Shown here in pieces: positions 54,540-63,620 of a DNA stretch of 64,000 bases. This DNA comes from Fodinibacter luteus. Lineage in GTDB: Bacteria; Actinomycetota; Actinomycetes; Actinomycetales; Dermatophilaceae. Both the position numbers and the translations under genes were made by a program. Under the pieces are notes generated by a model that worked only from the letters and a program-made list of their open reading frames with translations, had not been told where the DNA came from and made no database searches. The stretch lies in assembly GCF_039541575.1 (NCBI RefSeq), contig NZ_BAABGM010000008.1:124001-188000 (forward strand), given 5' to 3'. How positions within the stretch are numbered: the first letter of the stretch is position 1; the number at the start of each line of letters is the position of its first letter.

Positions 54540-55525
54540 GGGTCGCCCTGTACCTGCAGGACCTCCACCCGCTGCGCGACGGGATGGAGTACGCCCGCTA
54601 CGCGGAGGACCGCGGCTTCGAGGCGGTGTGGCAGGCGGAGAGCCGCCTCGTGCGCGAGGCGACGGTCCCCATGGCGGCGTACGCCGCCGTGACGAGCCGG
54701 GTCAAGGTCGGGGCGGGGGTCGTGCCCATCTGGACCCGCAACGTCGGGCTGCTCGCCGCCACCTTCGCGACGCTCGACGACCTCGCCCCCGGACGCGTGC
54801 TGCTCGGCCTGGGGGCCTGGTGGGACCCGCTCGCGCGCAAGGTCGGCATCGACCGTCGCCGGCCGCTGCGGGCCATGCGGGAGACCGTCGAGGCGACCCG
54901 CCGGCTCCTCGCGATGGAGCGGGTCACCTACCACGGCGACTTCGTGCACCTCGACGACGTCGAGATCGACGTCGTCCACGGCGACCGCACGCCCCGACGG
55001 GTGCCGATCTACATCGGCGCCACCGGGATGCAGATGATGGAGCTCGCCGGCGCGATCGCCGACGGGGTCCTGCTCAACTACATGGTCGAACCGAAGTACG
55101 GCGAGCGTGCGCTCGCGGCCCTGTCGGCCGGAGCCGAGCGGGCGGGGCGCACCCTCGACGACGTCGACCGCCCGCAGCTCGTCGTCTGCTCGGTCGACCG
55201 GGACCGCTCGCTCGCCCTCGACCGCGCGCGCGAGCTGCTGACCCAGTACCTCGGGCAGCAGCCGCACATCATGCGCGCCAGCGGCGTCGACCCCGACCTG
55301 CTCGACCGGATCGGCGAGGTGCTCACCTGGCCGGCCGGACCAGAGGAGATCCGCCGGGCCATGCGGCTCGTGCCGGACGACGTCGTCCAGCAGATCACCG
55401 CGTCGGGGAGCCCTGACGAGTGCCGCGCCAAGGTCGAGGAGTACCTCGCCGCCGGGTCGACCTGCCCGGTGCTCTACCCGGTCGGGGACGACGTCCGGCT
55501 CATGATCGACACGTTCGCCCAGTGA
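54536..55525 (+). CDS. LLM-class flavin/F420-dependent oxidoreductase of the purine cluster
   Basis: The 329-residue protein has the luciferase-like fold with VALYLQDLHPLRDG at the N terminus, WQAESRLVREATVPMAAYAAVT, VVPIWTRNVGLLAATFATLDDL, GRVLLGLGAWWDPLARKVG and PIYIGATGMQMMELAGAIADGVLLN. Proteins with this GAWWDP pattern are usually annotated as methylenetetrahydromethanopterin-reductase-like, F420-dependent. It overlaps ssnA (ATGA) and precedes the carbamoyltransferases, so it belongs to the operon. An F420H2-dependent reduction of a purine intermediate is a reasonable but untested role. Confidence 0.83.
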   Translation: MRVALYLQDLHPLRDGMEYARYAEDRGFEAVWQAESRLVREATVPMAAYAAVTSRVKVGAGVVPIWTRNVGLLAATFATLDDLAPGRVLLGLGAWWDPLARKVGIDRRRPLRAMRETVEATRRLLAMERVTYHGDFVHLDDVEIDVVHGDRTPRRVPIYIGATGMQMMELAGAIADGVLLNYMVEPKYGERALAALSAGAERAGRTLDDVDRPQLVVCSVDRDRSLALDRARELLTQYLGQQPHIMRASGVDPDLLDRIGEVLTWPAGPEEIRRAMRLVPDDVVQQITASGSPDECRAKVEEYLAAGSTCPVLYPVGDDVRLMIDTFAQ

Positions 55526-55542
55526 ATGGAGGAGGAGCCACG

Positions 55543-56496
55543 ATGAGAAGCTTCCAGGGGCGCGACATCCTGTCGCTGCGGGACGTCGAGCGCGAGGAGT
55601 ACTTCCGGATCTTCGCGGTCGCCGAGGAGCTGCGCCCCCACGCCGAGAGCCGGCGCAACACCGACCTGCTGCGGCACAAGACGCTCCTCACGGCCTTCTA
55701 CCAGCCGAGCACCCGGACCCGGTTGTCGACCGAGGCCGCGATGCACCGGCTCGGCGGGCACGTGCTGGGCTTCTCCGACGCGAAGATGACCCGCGCCGGC
55801 GACTTCTACCAGGAGTCGCTCAAGGACACCGCGCGGATGCTCGAGTACTACGGGGACGTCATCGCGATGCGGCACCACCAGCAGGGCGCCCCCGAGGAGA
55901 CCGCCAGGTGGTCCTCGGTGCCGGTCATCAACTGCGGGGACGGCTGGGGCGAGCACCCCACCCAGGTGCTCACCGACCTGTACACGATCTGGCGGGAGCG
56001 GGGAACGCTCGACGGGCTGCGGGTGCTCTGCGTGGGCGACATGCGGATGCGCACGATGCACTCGCTCCTGTACGCCGCGTCGCAGTTCGACATGGAGGCG
56101 ATGGTCGTCGCCCCGCCCGACATGTCGCTGCTCGACGACTTCACGGCGGAGCTCGACGAGCGCAACGTCACCTACCGCGCGGTCGAGTCGGTCGAGGCGT
56201 GCATCGCGGACGCCGACGTCATCTACGTCGAGCCCGTCGTGCAGGCCGACTACACCCAGGCCCGCGTCGAGGCGACGCAGGAGCGCGGGCGCACGCCCGC
56301 GGCATACCGGGTCACCCGCGAGCTGCTGCGCGAGAAGGCGCGGCGCGACGCGATCATCCTGCACTCGCTGCCCCGGATGGACGAGCTGCCGACCGACGTC
56401 GACGCGACGCGCCACGCCCGCTACTGGGTCGAGGCGGCCAACGGCGTCGTGCTGAGGATGGCGCTGCTCGCGCTCGTCCTCGGGGCCGTCGAGTAG
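55543..56496 (+). CDS. Aspartate-carbamoyltransferase-like paralogue
   Basis: A 317-residue transcarbamylase. The carbamoyl phosphate motif is STRTR at residues 56-60 (FYQPSTRTRLSTEAAMHRLGG over the helix), with DSLKDTA-like QESLKDTARMLEYYGDVIAMRH, WGEHPTQVLTDLYTI and the C-terminal ILHSLPRMDELPTDVD and WVEAANGVVLRMALLALVLG, all close to PyrB. Position in a catabolic operon, next to carbamate kinase and without pyrC or carA, argues for running in reverse to split a carbamoyl amino acid. ATG has GGAGGAG upstream. Confidence 0.85.
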   Translation: MRSFQGRDILSLRDVEREEYFRIFAVAEELRPHAESRRNTDLLRHKTLLTAFYQPSTRTRLSTEAAMHRLGGHVLGFSDAKMTRAGDFYQESLKDTARMLEYYGDVIAMRHHQQGAPEETARWSSVPVINCGDGWGEHPTQVLTDLYTIWRERGTLDGLRVLCVGDMRMRTMHSLLYAASQFDMEAMVVAPPDMSLLDDFTAELDERNVTYRAVESVEACIADADVIYVEPVVQADYTQARVEATQERGRTPAAYRVTRELLREKARRDAIILHSLPRMDELPTDVDATRHARYWVEAANGVVLRMALLALVLGAVE

Positions 56497-56507
56497 GGCC
56501 CGCGGCG

Positions 56508-57485
56508 ATGCAGACGAACCTGCGCGGCCGGGACGTCATCGACTTCCAGGAGTGGACGAAGGACGAGGTCGACACCGTGCTCGACGTCGCCTTCGCCCTC
56601 AAGCGCGACCGCGCCCTCGGGCAGCCGCACCCGTACCTGCGCGACAAGGTGCTCGCGATGCTCTTCTTCTTCGCGAGCACCCGGACCCGCGCCTCGTTCG
56701 AGGCGGGGATGGCCCAGCTCGGGGGGCACGCGCAGTTCATCGAGAGCCGGTCGACGCAGATCGCGCACGGGGACACCGCGAAGGAGATCGGGGAGATCCT
56801 CGGGCGCTACAACGACGGCATCGCGATCCGCAACGTCGACTGGGGCGTGGGCAACACCTACCTGCGCGAGGTCGCGACGGCGAGCCGGGCGCCGGTGCTC
56901 AACATGCAGTGCGACCAGTTCCACCCGCACCAGGCCCTCGCCGACCTCATGACGGTCATCGAACGGTTCGGTGACCCGCGGGGTCGCACGGCGACGGTGA
57001 GCTGGGCCTGCGCGCGGTCGTACTCCAAGCCGATCAGCGTGCCGCAGAGCCTCATCCTGCTGCTGCCACGCTTCGGGATGAACGTGCGTCTCGTGCACCC
57101 GCCGGAGTTCGCGCTCATGCCGGAGGTCGTCGAGCAGGCGCGGGAGAACGCGCGCCGGAGCCGGGCCTCCTTCGAGGTCCTCGACGACTTCGACGAGGGC
57201 ATCAGGGGCACCGACGTCGTCTACGCCAAGAGCTGGGGCGCCGTGCTCACGGCGACCGACGAGGCCGAGGAGGCACGTCTCCTCGACCGGTACGCGTCGT
57301 GGGTCACCGACGGCCGTCGGCTCGCCACGGCCGGCGAGGACGCCGTGTACATGCACCCGCTGCCTGCGGAGCGAGGCGTCGAGGTCACCGACGAGGTCAT
57401 CGACGGCCCGCGCAGCGCGGTCTACGACCAGGCCGAGAACCGCCTGCACGGCCAGAAGGCCGTCATGGCGCTGACGATGCGATGA
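56508..57485 (+). CDS. ygeW: YgeW-like carbamoyltransferase
   Basis: A 325-residue transcarbamylase. STRTR is at residues 57-61, followed by RSTQIAHGDTAKEIGEILGRYNDGIAIR, LNMQCDQFHPHQALADL, SWACARSYSKPISVPQSLI and LPRFGMNVRLVHPPEFALMPEVVEQARENA in successive blocks. The SQIAHGET, PKSW-type (AKSWGAV) and KPLSVPQ features are those I know from E. coli YgeW, a knotted transcarbamylase of unproven substrate. It ends in an ATGA overlap with carbamate kinase, so carbamoyl phosphate made here could be used at once. Confidence 0.85.
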   Translation: MQTNLRGRDVIDFQEWTKDEVDTVLDVAFALKRDRALGQPHPYLRDKVLAMLFFFASTRTRASFEAGMAQLGGHAQFIESRSTQIAHGDTAKEIGEILGRYNDGIAIRNVDWGVGNTYLREVATASRAPVLNMQCDQFHPHQALADLMTVIERFGDPRGRTATVSWACARSYSKPISVPQSLILLLPRFGMNVRLVHPPEFALMPEVVEQARENARRSRASFEVLDDFDEGIRGTDVVYAKSWGAVLTATDEAEEARLLDRYASWVTDGRRLATAGEDAVYMHPLPAERGVEVTDEVIDGPRSAVYDQAENRLHGQKAVMALTMR

Positions 57486-58486
57486 AGGGATCGGGCATGC
57501 GGCGCAGGATGGTCGTCGCCATCGGCGGCAACTCGCTCATCAAGGACCGGCAGCACCAGGACGTGCGCTCCCAGTACATCGCCGCCCACGAGACGACCGA
57601 GCACGTCGCGGCCCTCGTCGAGGACGGGTGGGACGTCGTCATCGGCCACGGCAACGGGCCGCAGGTCGGCTTCATCCTCCGGCGGTCCGACCTGGCCGCC
57701 CACGAGCTGCACCGGGTGCCGCTCGACGTCTGCGGCGCCGACACGCAGGGGGCCATCGGGTACGCACTCGCGCAGAACCTGCAGAACCGGCTGCGCCGCG
57801 ACGGCGTCCGGACGTCGGTCGTCGCCGTCGTCACCCAGGTCGAGGTCGACCGGGACGACCCGGCCTTCGGCCGACCGAGCAAGCCCGTGGGGTCCTTCCT
57901 CGACGAGGACGCCGCACGACGGCACCGCGAGGAGGACGGCTGGGACGTCGCCCGGGATGCCGACCGCGGCTGGCGGAGGGTCGTCGCCTCGCCGGAACCG
58001 CGCCGCATCGTCGAGCTCGACGCGATCCGCACCCTCGTCGAGAGCGGGGCGGTCGTCGTCGCGGCCGGGGGTGGCGGCATCCCGGTCGCCGCCGACGCGG
58101 CGGGGGACCTGCTCGGGGTCGAGGCGGTCATCGACAAGGACCTTGCCTGCTCCCTGCTCGCGCGCGAGCTGGGGGCCGAGCTGTTCCTCATCACGACGTC
58201 CGTCGAGCGGGTCGCCCTCGACTTCGGCACGCCGCGGGCGCGGTGGGTGGACCACCTCACCCTCGAGCAGGCCAGGGCGTACCTCGCCGAGGGCACCCAC
58301 TTCGCGGAGGGCAGCATGGCGCCGAAGATCCGGGCCGTGTGCGAGTTCCTCGAGGGCGGGGGAGAGCGGGCCGTGATCACCGACCCCGAGCACGTCGAGG
58401 CCGCCTTGCGCGGCGAGGCGGGCACGTCGGTGACGGCCGGCTCGTCCCGCACCCGGGACCCACGAGAGTTTGCCGACACCACCTAG
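57482..58486 (+). CDS. arcC: Carbamate kinase
   Basis: Transfers phosphate from carbamoyl phosphate to ADP, giving ATP, ammonia and CO2. The 334-residue protein has VVAIGGNSLIKDRQ, VIGHGNGPQVG, DVCGADTQGAIGYAL, VAAGGGGIPV, AVIDKDLACSLLA, LFLITTSV and HFAEGSMAPKIRAV, the standard carbamate-kinase series. It corresponds to YqeA in the enterobacterial purine cluster and is coupled to the YgeW-like gene. The ATG at 57482 gives an ATGA overlap; an internal ATG at 57497 is the alternative start. No arginine deiminase gene is nearby, so the carbamoyl phosphate must come from another substrate. Confidence 0.94.
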   Translation: MKGSGMRRRMVVAIGGNSLIKDRQHQDVRSQYIAAHETTEHVAALVEDGWDVVIGHGNGPQVGFILRRSDLAAHELHRVPLDVCGADTQGAIGYALAQNLQNRLRRDGVRTSVVAVVTQVEVDRDDPAFGRPSKPVGSFLDEDAARRHREEDGWDVARDADRGWRRVVASPEPRRIVELDAIRTLVESGAVVVAAGGGGIPVAADAAGDLLGVEAVIDKDLACSLLARELGAELFLITTSVERVALDFGTPRARWVDHLTLEQARAYLAEGTHFAEGSMAPKIRAVCEFLEGGGERAVITDPEHVEAALRGEAGTSVTAGSSRTRDPREFADTT

Positions 58487-58519
58487 CCAGCAGCGCTGCG
58501 GGCGGACCATGCTGGGGTC

Positions 58520-59242
58520 GTGACCACCACCGCCTACTGGCGCCCGTCGTCCGTCGCGCAGGCCCTGGAGCTGCTGGAGCGTCCCGGGGCGGTGGCCCTC
58601 GCCGGTGGAACGCGGCTGGGCGGGGAGCGCACGCACGAGGAGGTCGAGGTCGTCGACCTCCAGGCCCTCGACCTCGCCGGCTTCCGGGCGGGGGCGGGGG
58701 ACGAGCTGACGATCGGGGCGATGACGACCCTGCAGCACCTCGCCGACGGCGACGGTGTCCCGGACGTGGTCCGCGAGGCCGCACGCCGCGAGCACCCGAG
58801 CACGCTGCGCGCCCAGGGCACGGTCGGAGGATGCCTCGCCACGGGGCACCCGGAGAGCGAGCTGCTCGCGGCCCTGCTCGTCCACGAGGCGGTCGTCCAC
58901 CTGCGCACCCGGGAGACCACCGAGGCCGTGCCGCTCGCCCAGGTCCTCGCCGACCTGCCGCTGCCGGCGGCGAGCCTCCTCACCGCGGTCACGATCCGGA
59001 CGAGCGGCCCCGCCGCGGTGTTCCGCACGGCTCGCACCCCGGCCGACCGTGCCATCGTCGCGGCCGCCGCGCGCGCGAGCGACGGTGGCCGGCTCCTCGC
59101 GCTCACCGGCGTCGCCGCGACCCCCGTGCTCGTCGAACCCGGCGCCGTGCCCGACCCGCCGGGCGACTTCCGGGGGGCCGGTGACTACCGCAGGGCCCTC
59201 GCCGAGGTGCTCCTGGCCCGAGCCGTGGAGGCGATCGCATGA
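58520..59242 (+). CDS. ygfM: YgfM-like FAD subunit of a molybdenum hydroxylase
   Basis: A 240-residue member of the CO-dehydrogenase/xanthine-dehydrogenase FAD subunit family. It has WRPSSVAQALELLERPGAVALAGGT (FAD loop AGGT), IGAMTTLQHLA, and TLRAQGTVGGCLATGHPESELLAALL, the segment that contacts flavin. It is a little shorter than standard XdhB and resembles E. coli YgfM, which also precedes xdhD. The GTG start is 33 bp after arcC and the stop overlaps the xdhD start (ATGA). Confidence 0.87.
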   Translation: MTTTAYWRPSSVAQALELLERPGAVALAGGTRLGGERTHEEVEVVDLQALDLAGFRAGAGDELTIGAMTTLQHLADGDGVPDVVREAARREHPSTLRAQGTVGGCLATGHPESELLAALLVHEAVVHLRTRETTEAVPLAQVLADLPLPAASLLTAVTIRTSGPAAVFRTARTPADRAIVAAAARASDGGRLLALTGVAATPVLVEPGAVPDPPGDFRGAGDYRRALAEVLLARAVEAIA

Positions 59243-62190
59243 CGGACGTCGAGCTCACCCTCAACGGGATGCCGCGGCGCGTCACCTGCGCGCCCGGTGA
59301 CTCGCTGCTCACCGTGCTGCGCCGCCTCGGCTGCTTCAGCGTGCGCTACGGGTCCGAGACGGGGGAGACCGGGGCCGCGGCGGTGCTCGTCGACGGTCGC
59401 CTCGTCGCGGCCGACGTGCTCCTCGCGGCCCAGGCGGGTGGCCACGAGGTGACGACCCTGGAGTCCCTCGACGTCGCCACCGGTGAGCTGCACCCGATCC
59501 AGGCCGCGTTCGTCGAGTCGGGGGCCCTGCAGTCCGGCTACTCGGCGGGGGCCATGGTGCTCGCGACCCGGGCGCTCCTCGAGCGGGTGCCCGACCCCTC
59601 CGAGCACGAGATCCGCGACGCCCTCTCCGGCATCCTCGACCGCGAGACCGGCTACGTGAAGGTGGTCGACGCGGTGCATCGCGCCGCGGCCCTGCTGCGG
59701 GGCGAGACCCCCGAGCCGATGGAGCCCGTCATCGTCCCGCCCCTCGAGGGAGCCACGACGCCGGATGCCGTGCCCGCGCCGGATGCCGTGCCCGACGCCC
59801 CGCTCGCCCGTCCCCGCCTCGTGCCGTCACCGGACGTCCCGCCGACCCGGGTCGTCGGCACCTCGGCGCCCAAGGTCGACGGCGTCAGGCTCGTCAAGGG
59901 GCGCCCCGCCTTCGTCGACGACATCGAGCTGCGCGGGATGCTGTATGCGAAGGTGCTGCGCAGCCCGCACGCCCACGCCCGCATCCTCGCCATCGACGAC
60001 TCGCGCGCGCGGGCCCTTCCCGGCGTCCACGCCGTCCTCCACGCGTTCAACACCCCCCGGGTCAAGTACGCGTCCGGCGGCCAGAGCTGGCCGAACCCCC
60101 GACCGTGGGACCAGGTGAGCTTCGACGACAAGGTGCGCCACGTCGGCGACCGGGTCGCCGCCGTCGCCGCCGAGACGGTCGAGCTGGCCGAGCAGGCCTG
60201 CCGGCTCCTCGACGTGACCTACGAGGTCCTCCCGGCCGTCTTCGACGAGGTCGAGGCGATCGCACCGGGCGCGCCGGTCATCCACGACGAGGGTGACACC
60301 GACGGCATCCACGACGCCGCCCGCAACACGAGCCACCACATCGTCGGCCAGACGGTGCCGGACGACGCCCTCGCCGCGGCCTTCGACGCGGCGGAGCACG
60401 TCTTCGAGCAGACCTTCCACGTCCAGCAGCAGCAGCAGTGCCCCATCGAGCCGCACATCTGCATCGGGTGGCTCGACGAGGACGAGCGGCTCGTGCTGCG
60501 CAGCTCGACCCAGGTGCCCTTCCACGCCCGACGGATGGTCGCGCCGGTGCTCGGGCTGCCGGTCAAGCGGATCCGCGTCATCAAGCCGCGGATGGGGGGC
60601 GGGTTCGGCGGCAAGCAGGAGATGCTCCTCGAGGACGTCGTCGGCCACCTCGCGCTGGCCACCCGGCGCCCGGTGCGCCTCGAGCTGACCCGTGAGGAGG
60701 AGTTCGTCTCCTCGCGGATCCGCCACGCGCAGACCCTGACCTTCCGCACCGGCGTCGACGCGGAGGGCCGGCTGCTCGCCCAGGACCTCCACGTCGTCGG
60801 CAACACCGGGCCGTACGCGACGCACGGCCTCACCGTGCAGTCGGTCGCCGGCCAGCGCGGGCTGTCGGAGTACAACTGCCCGGCCAAGCGCTACACGGCC
60901 GACGTCGCCTACACGAACCGGCCGGTGGCCGGGGCGTTCCGCGGCTACGGCGCCCCGCAGGCGCTCTTCGCCCTCGAGTCGCACATGGACGACATCGCCC
61001 GCGAGCTCGACCTGGACCCCATCGAGCTGCGGCGCCGGAACTGGGTGCGCACCGGTGACCCCATCGACATCCTCCCGGCGCTCGGCGAGCGCGGCGCCAT
61101 GGACGTCGGGGCGGAGGGGATGCCGCGCGTCACCACCTGTGCCACCGACGAGTGCGTCGCGCAGGCCCGGCGCGCCATCGGCTGGGAGCGCAGGGACGAC
61201 CCGGCGTGGAGGCAGCCCGCCGACCGGCCGCACCTCCGGCGCGGCATCGGGTTCGCCCTGTGCATGCAGGCCACCGGAATCCCGAACCTCGACATGGGCG
61301 GCGCCTCGATCAAGATGAACGACGACGGGTCGTTCAACCTCCTCGTCGGGGCCACCGACCTCGGCACCGGCGCCGACACGGTCCTCGCGCAGATCGCCGC
61401 CGAGGTGCTCGGCGTGCAGGCGGACGACGTCGTCGTCTACGCGGCCGACACCGACCTCACGCCGTTCGACGTCGGGGCGTACGCCGACAGCACGACGTAC
61501 ATCTCCGGGGGGGCGGTCAAGAAGGCGGCCGAGACCGTCGCCGCCAGGATCACGGTGCGGGCCGCCCGCCTGCTCTACCCCGACGGTGCGGCGGGCACGG
61601 ACGGCGCGGCCGGCATCCGGCTGCACGACGGGCGCGCGTGGGCACCCGACGGGCGGTCGGTCTCGCTCGAGGACGTCGCGCTGCACTCCCTCCACGTCGA
61701 GGACCAGGAGCAGATCATGGCGACGGCCTCCCACGTCTCGGGCGTGTCGCCGCCGCCCTTCGCCGCGCAGATGGCCGAGATCGAGGTCGACGTCGACACC
61801 GGGCAGGTCACGGTCGTCAGGCTCGTCATGGCCGTCGACTGCGGCGTCGCGATCAACCCGACGACCGCGAGTGGGCAGGTCGAGGGCGCGATGGTGCAGG
61901 CCCTCGGGTACGCCCTCACCGAGGAGGTCGTCCTCGACGAGCTCGGGCGCGCCGTCAACGCCCAGTTCGGGCCGTACTGGATCTTCCGGTCCGACGACAC
62001 CCCGCCGATGGAGGTGTTCCTCGTGCAGACGATGGAGGCGAGCGGGCCGTTCGGGGCGAAGTCGGTCGGCGAGATCGCGATCGACGGCGTGGCCCCCGCC
62101 GTGCGCAACGCGATTCTCGACGCGACCGGTGTCGCCGTCAACGCGCTCCCGCTCACGCCCGAGCGGGTGTGGCGGGCCCTGCACGCCTAG
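59239..62190 (+). CDS. xdhD: XdhD-like molybdenum hydroxylase with a cluster-less ferredoxin domain
   Basis: A 983-residue fusion of a degenerate 2Fe-2S ferredoxin-like domain and a molybdopterin subunit of the xanthine dehydrogenase family. In residues 1-160 all the cysteines that hold the two clusters are replaced (YGSETGETGAAA at 37-48; LQSGYSAG at 97-104), yet the fold pattern is kept. The catalytic part shows YAKVLRSPHAHA, GGGFGGKQE, AFRGYGAPQ, and GAKSVGEIAIDG with the catalytic Glu. As I recall it, E. coli XdhD has the same lost cysteines, and also QQCP-EPHIC and ST-QVP segments seen here. Needs molybdopterin (moaA is in this window). Substrate: a purine, by context. Confidence 0.9.
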   Translation: MTDVELTLNGMPRRVTCAPGDSLLTVLRRLGCFSVRYGSETGETGAAAVLVDGRLVAADVLLAAQAGGHEVTTLESLDVATGELHPIQAAFVESGALQSGYSAGAMVLATRALLERVPDPSEHEIRDALSGILDRETGYVKVVDAVHRAAALLRGETPEPMEPVIVPPLEGATTPDAVPAPDAVPDAPLARPRLVPSPDVPPTRVVGTSAPKVDGVRLVKGRPAFVDDIELRGMLYAKVLRSPHAHARILAIDDSRARALPGVHAVLHAFNTPRVKYASGGQSWPNPRPWDQVSFDDKVRHVGDRVAAVAAETVELAEQACRLLDVTYEVLPAVFDEVEAIAPGAPVIHDEGDTDGIHDAARNTSHHIVGQTVPDDALAAAFDAAEHVFEQTFHVQQQQQCPIEPHICIGWLDEDERLVLRSSTQVPFHARRMVAPVLGLPVKRIRVIKPRMGGGFGGKQEMLLEDVVGHLALATRRPVRLELTREEEFVSSRIRHAQTLTFRTGVDAEGRLLAQDLHVVGNTGPYATHGLTVQSVAGQRGLSEYNCPAKRYTADVAYTNRPVAGAFRGYGAPQALFALESHMDDIARELDLDPIELRRRNWVRTGDPIDILPALGERGAMDVGAEGMPRVTTCATDECVAQARRAIGWERRDDPAWRQPADRPHLRRGIGFALCMQATGIPNLDMGGASIKMNDDGSFNLLVGATDLGTGADTVLAQIAAEVLGVQADDVVVYAADTDLTPFDVGAYADSTTYISGGAVKKAAETVAARITVRAARLLYPDGAAGTDGAAGIRLHDGRAWAPDGRSVSLEDVALHSLHVEDQEQIMATASHVSGVSPPPFAAQMAEIEVDVDTGQVTVVRLVMAVDCGVAINPTTASGQVEGAMVQALGYALTEEVVLDELGRAVNAQFGPYWIFRSDDTPPMEVFLVQTMEASGPFGAKSVGEIAIDGVAPAVRNAILDATGVAVNALPLTPERVWRALHA

Positions 62191-62198
62191 CGGCCGCC

Positions 62199-63605
62199 GT
62201 GGACCGTCCGCTCGTGCTGCGCGGTGGCACCGTCGTGGATGCCGTCGGCCGACGCCGCGCGGACGTGCTCGTCCGCGACGGGCGGATCGCCGCCGTCGGG
62301 CCGGACCTCGCCCGGGCCGGTGCGGAGGCCGGGGCCGACGTCGTCGACGCGAGCGGCTCGTACGTCGTCCCGGGCGGCATCGACGTCCACACCCACCTCG
62401 CCCTTCCCGTGGGCGCGGTGACGTCGGCCGACGACTTCGAGTCGGGCACGGTGGCGGCGGCGTGCGGCGGCACGACGTGCGTCGTCGACTTCGCCGGCGC
62501 GGGCCGCGAGCCGTGGGAGGAGGCGCTGGCGACGTGGCACGGTCGCGCTCGGGGCCGAGCGGTCGTCGACTACGGGTTCCACCTCACCATCACCGAGCTG
62601 CCGGAGCGCCTCGACGACGCCGTGCGCCGCTTCGAGCGGTTCGTCGAGGAGGGGGTCACGAGCGTCAAGCTCTACATGGCGTACCCCGACCGGCTCATGG
62701 TGGACGACGAGACCCTCGGGCGGGCGCTGGCGGCGTCCCGGCTCACCGGGGTGCGGGTGTGCGTGCACGCCGAGGACGGCACCACCGTCGAGGCCCTCGC
62801 GGCGGCGGCGCTCGCGGCCGGGAGGACGGGGCCGGAGGCCGTGCCGTCGGTCCGGCCGCCGTCGGTCGAAGCCTCCGCGGTTCGGCGGGTCGGGGAGCTG
62901 GCGCTCGCGCAGGGGGCCTGGCTGTACGTCGTCCACCTCTCGAGCGCGGCCGGGCTGGAGGCCGTTCGCGCGGCGAGGGCTCGTGGTGCCGACATCCATG
63001 CCGAGACGTGCCCGCACTACCTCCACCTCGACCAGTCGCACCTCGAGGCGGGGGAGCAGGACTTCGTCTGCGCCCCGCCACTGCGCGAGGCGGCGGACCG
63101 GGCGGCGCTGTGGCAGGCTCTCGGCGCCGGGGACGTCGAGGTGGTGGGGACGGACCACTGCCCCTTCACGACCGCCGACCGGCGACGGGGGACCGCCGGC
63201 GGTGCCTGGGCGGACTTCCGGCAGATCCCGGGGGGTCTGAGCGGGGTCGAGACCCGGCTGTCGCTCGTCTACCAGGGAGTGCTCGACGGGCGGCTGACGC
63301 TCGAGCAGTGGGTCGAGGTCACGTCCGGGGCACCGGCCCGGCTCTTCGGCCTGGACCACGTCAAGGGTGCGGTGCAGCCGGGCCTGGACGCGGACCTCGT
63401 GGTCTTCGACCCGTCGGCGACCCGCCGTCTGGATGCCGTGCGCCTGCACTCGCGCTGCGACCACAGCGCCTACGAGGGCCTTCAGGTCGCCGGCTGGCCC
63501 GCACTGACCCTGAGCCGCGGGCGCGTCGTCGCTCGCGACGGCGAGCCGGCCGACGTCGAACCGGGCCGGGGCCACTACGTGCGGCGAGCACCCCTGCGAC
63601 GGTGA
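62199..63605 (+). CDS. hyuA: Dihydropyrimidinase/hydantoinase-like amidohydrolase (HyuA type)
   Basis: Ring-opening amidase of the cyclic ureide family. The 468-residue protein has the metal ligands DVHTHL, the carboxylated Lys in VTSVKLYMAYPDR, RVCVHAEDGTT, YVVHLSSAAGLEAV and VVGTDHCPFTT, with AETCPHYLHLD between them. It corresponds to HyuA (D-phenylhydantoinase) of the enterobacterial purine cluster, where a hydantoin-type or ureide intermediate would be hydrolysed. GTG start lies 8 bp after xdhD, so it ends the operon as seen. Dihydropyrimidinase for uracil or thymine breakdown is the alternative. Confidence 0.88.
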   Translation: MDRPLVLRGGTVVDAVGRRRADVLVRDGRIAAVGPDLARAGAEAGADVVDASGSYVVPGGIDVHTHLALPVGAVTSADDFESGTVAAACGGTTCVVDFAGAGREPWEEALATWHGRARGRAVVDYGFHLTITELPERLDDAVRRFERFVEEGVTSVKLYMAYPDRLMVDDETLGRALAASRLTGVRVCVHAEDGTTVEALAAAALAAGRTGPEAVPSVRPPSVEASAVRRVGELALAQGAWLYVVHLSSAAGLEAVRAARARGADIHAETCPHYLHLDQSHLEAGEQDFVCAPPLREAADRAALWQALGAGDVEVVGTDHCPFTTADRRRGTAGGAWADFRQIPGGLSGVETRLSLVYQGVLDGRLTLEQWVEVTSGAPARLFGLDHVKGAVQPGLDADLVVFDPSATRRLDAVRLHSRCDHSAYEGLQVAGWPALTLSRGRVVARDGEPADVEPGRGHYVRRAPLRR

Positions 63606-63620
63606 GGCTGTCGGTGTGCG

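Noticed and set aside
55543..56496. Biosynthetic pyrB
   Set aside because: No other pyrimidine-synthesis gene is near and it sits within a catabolic operon with carbamate kinase; kept as a PyrB-like paralogue.
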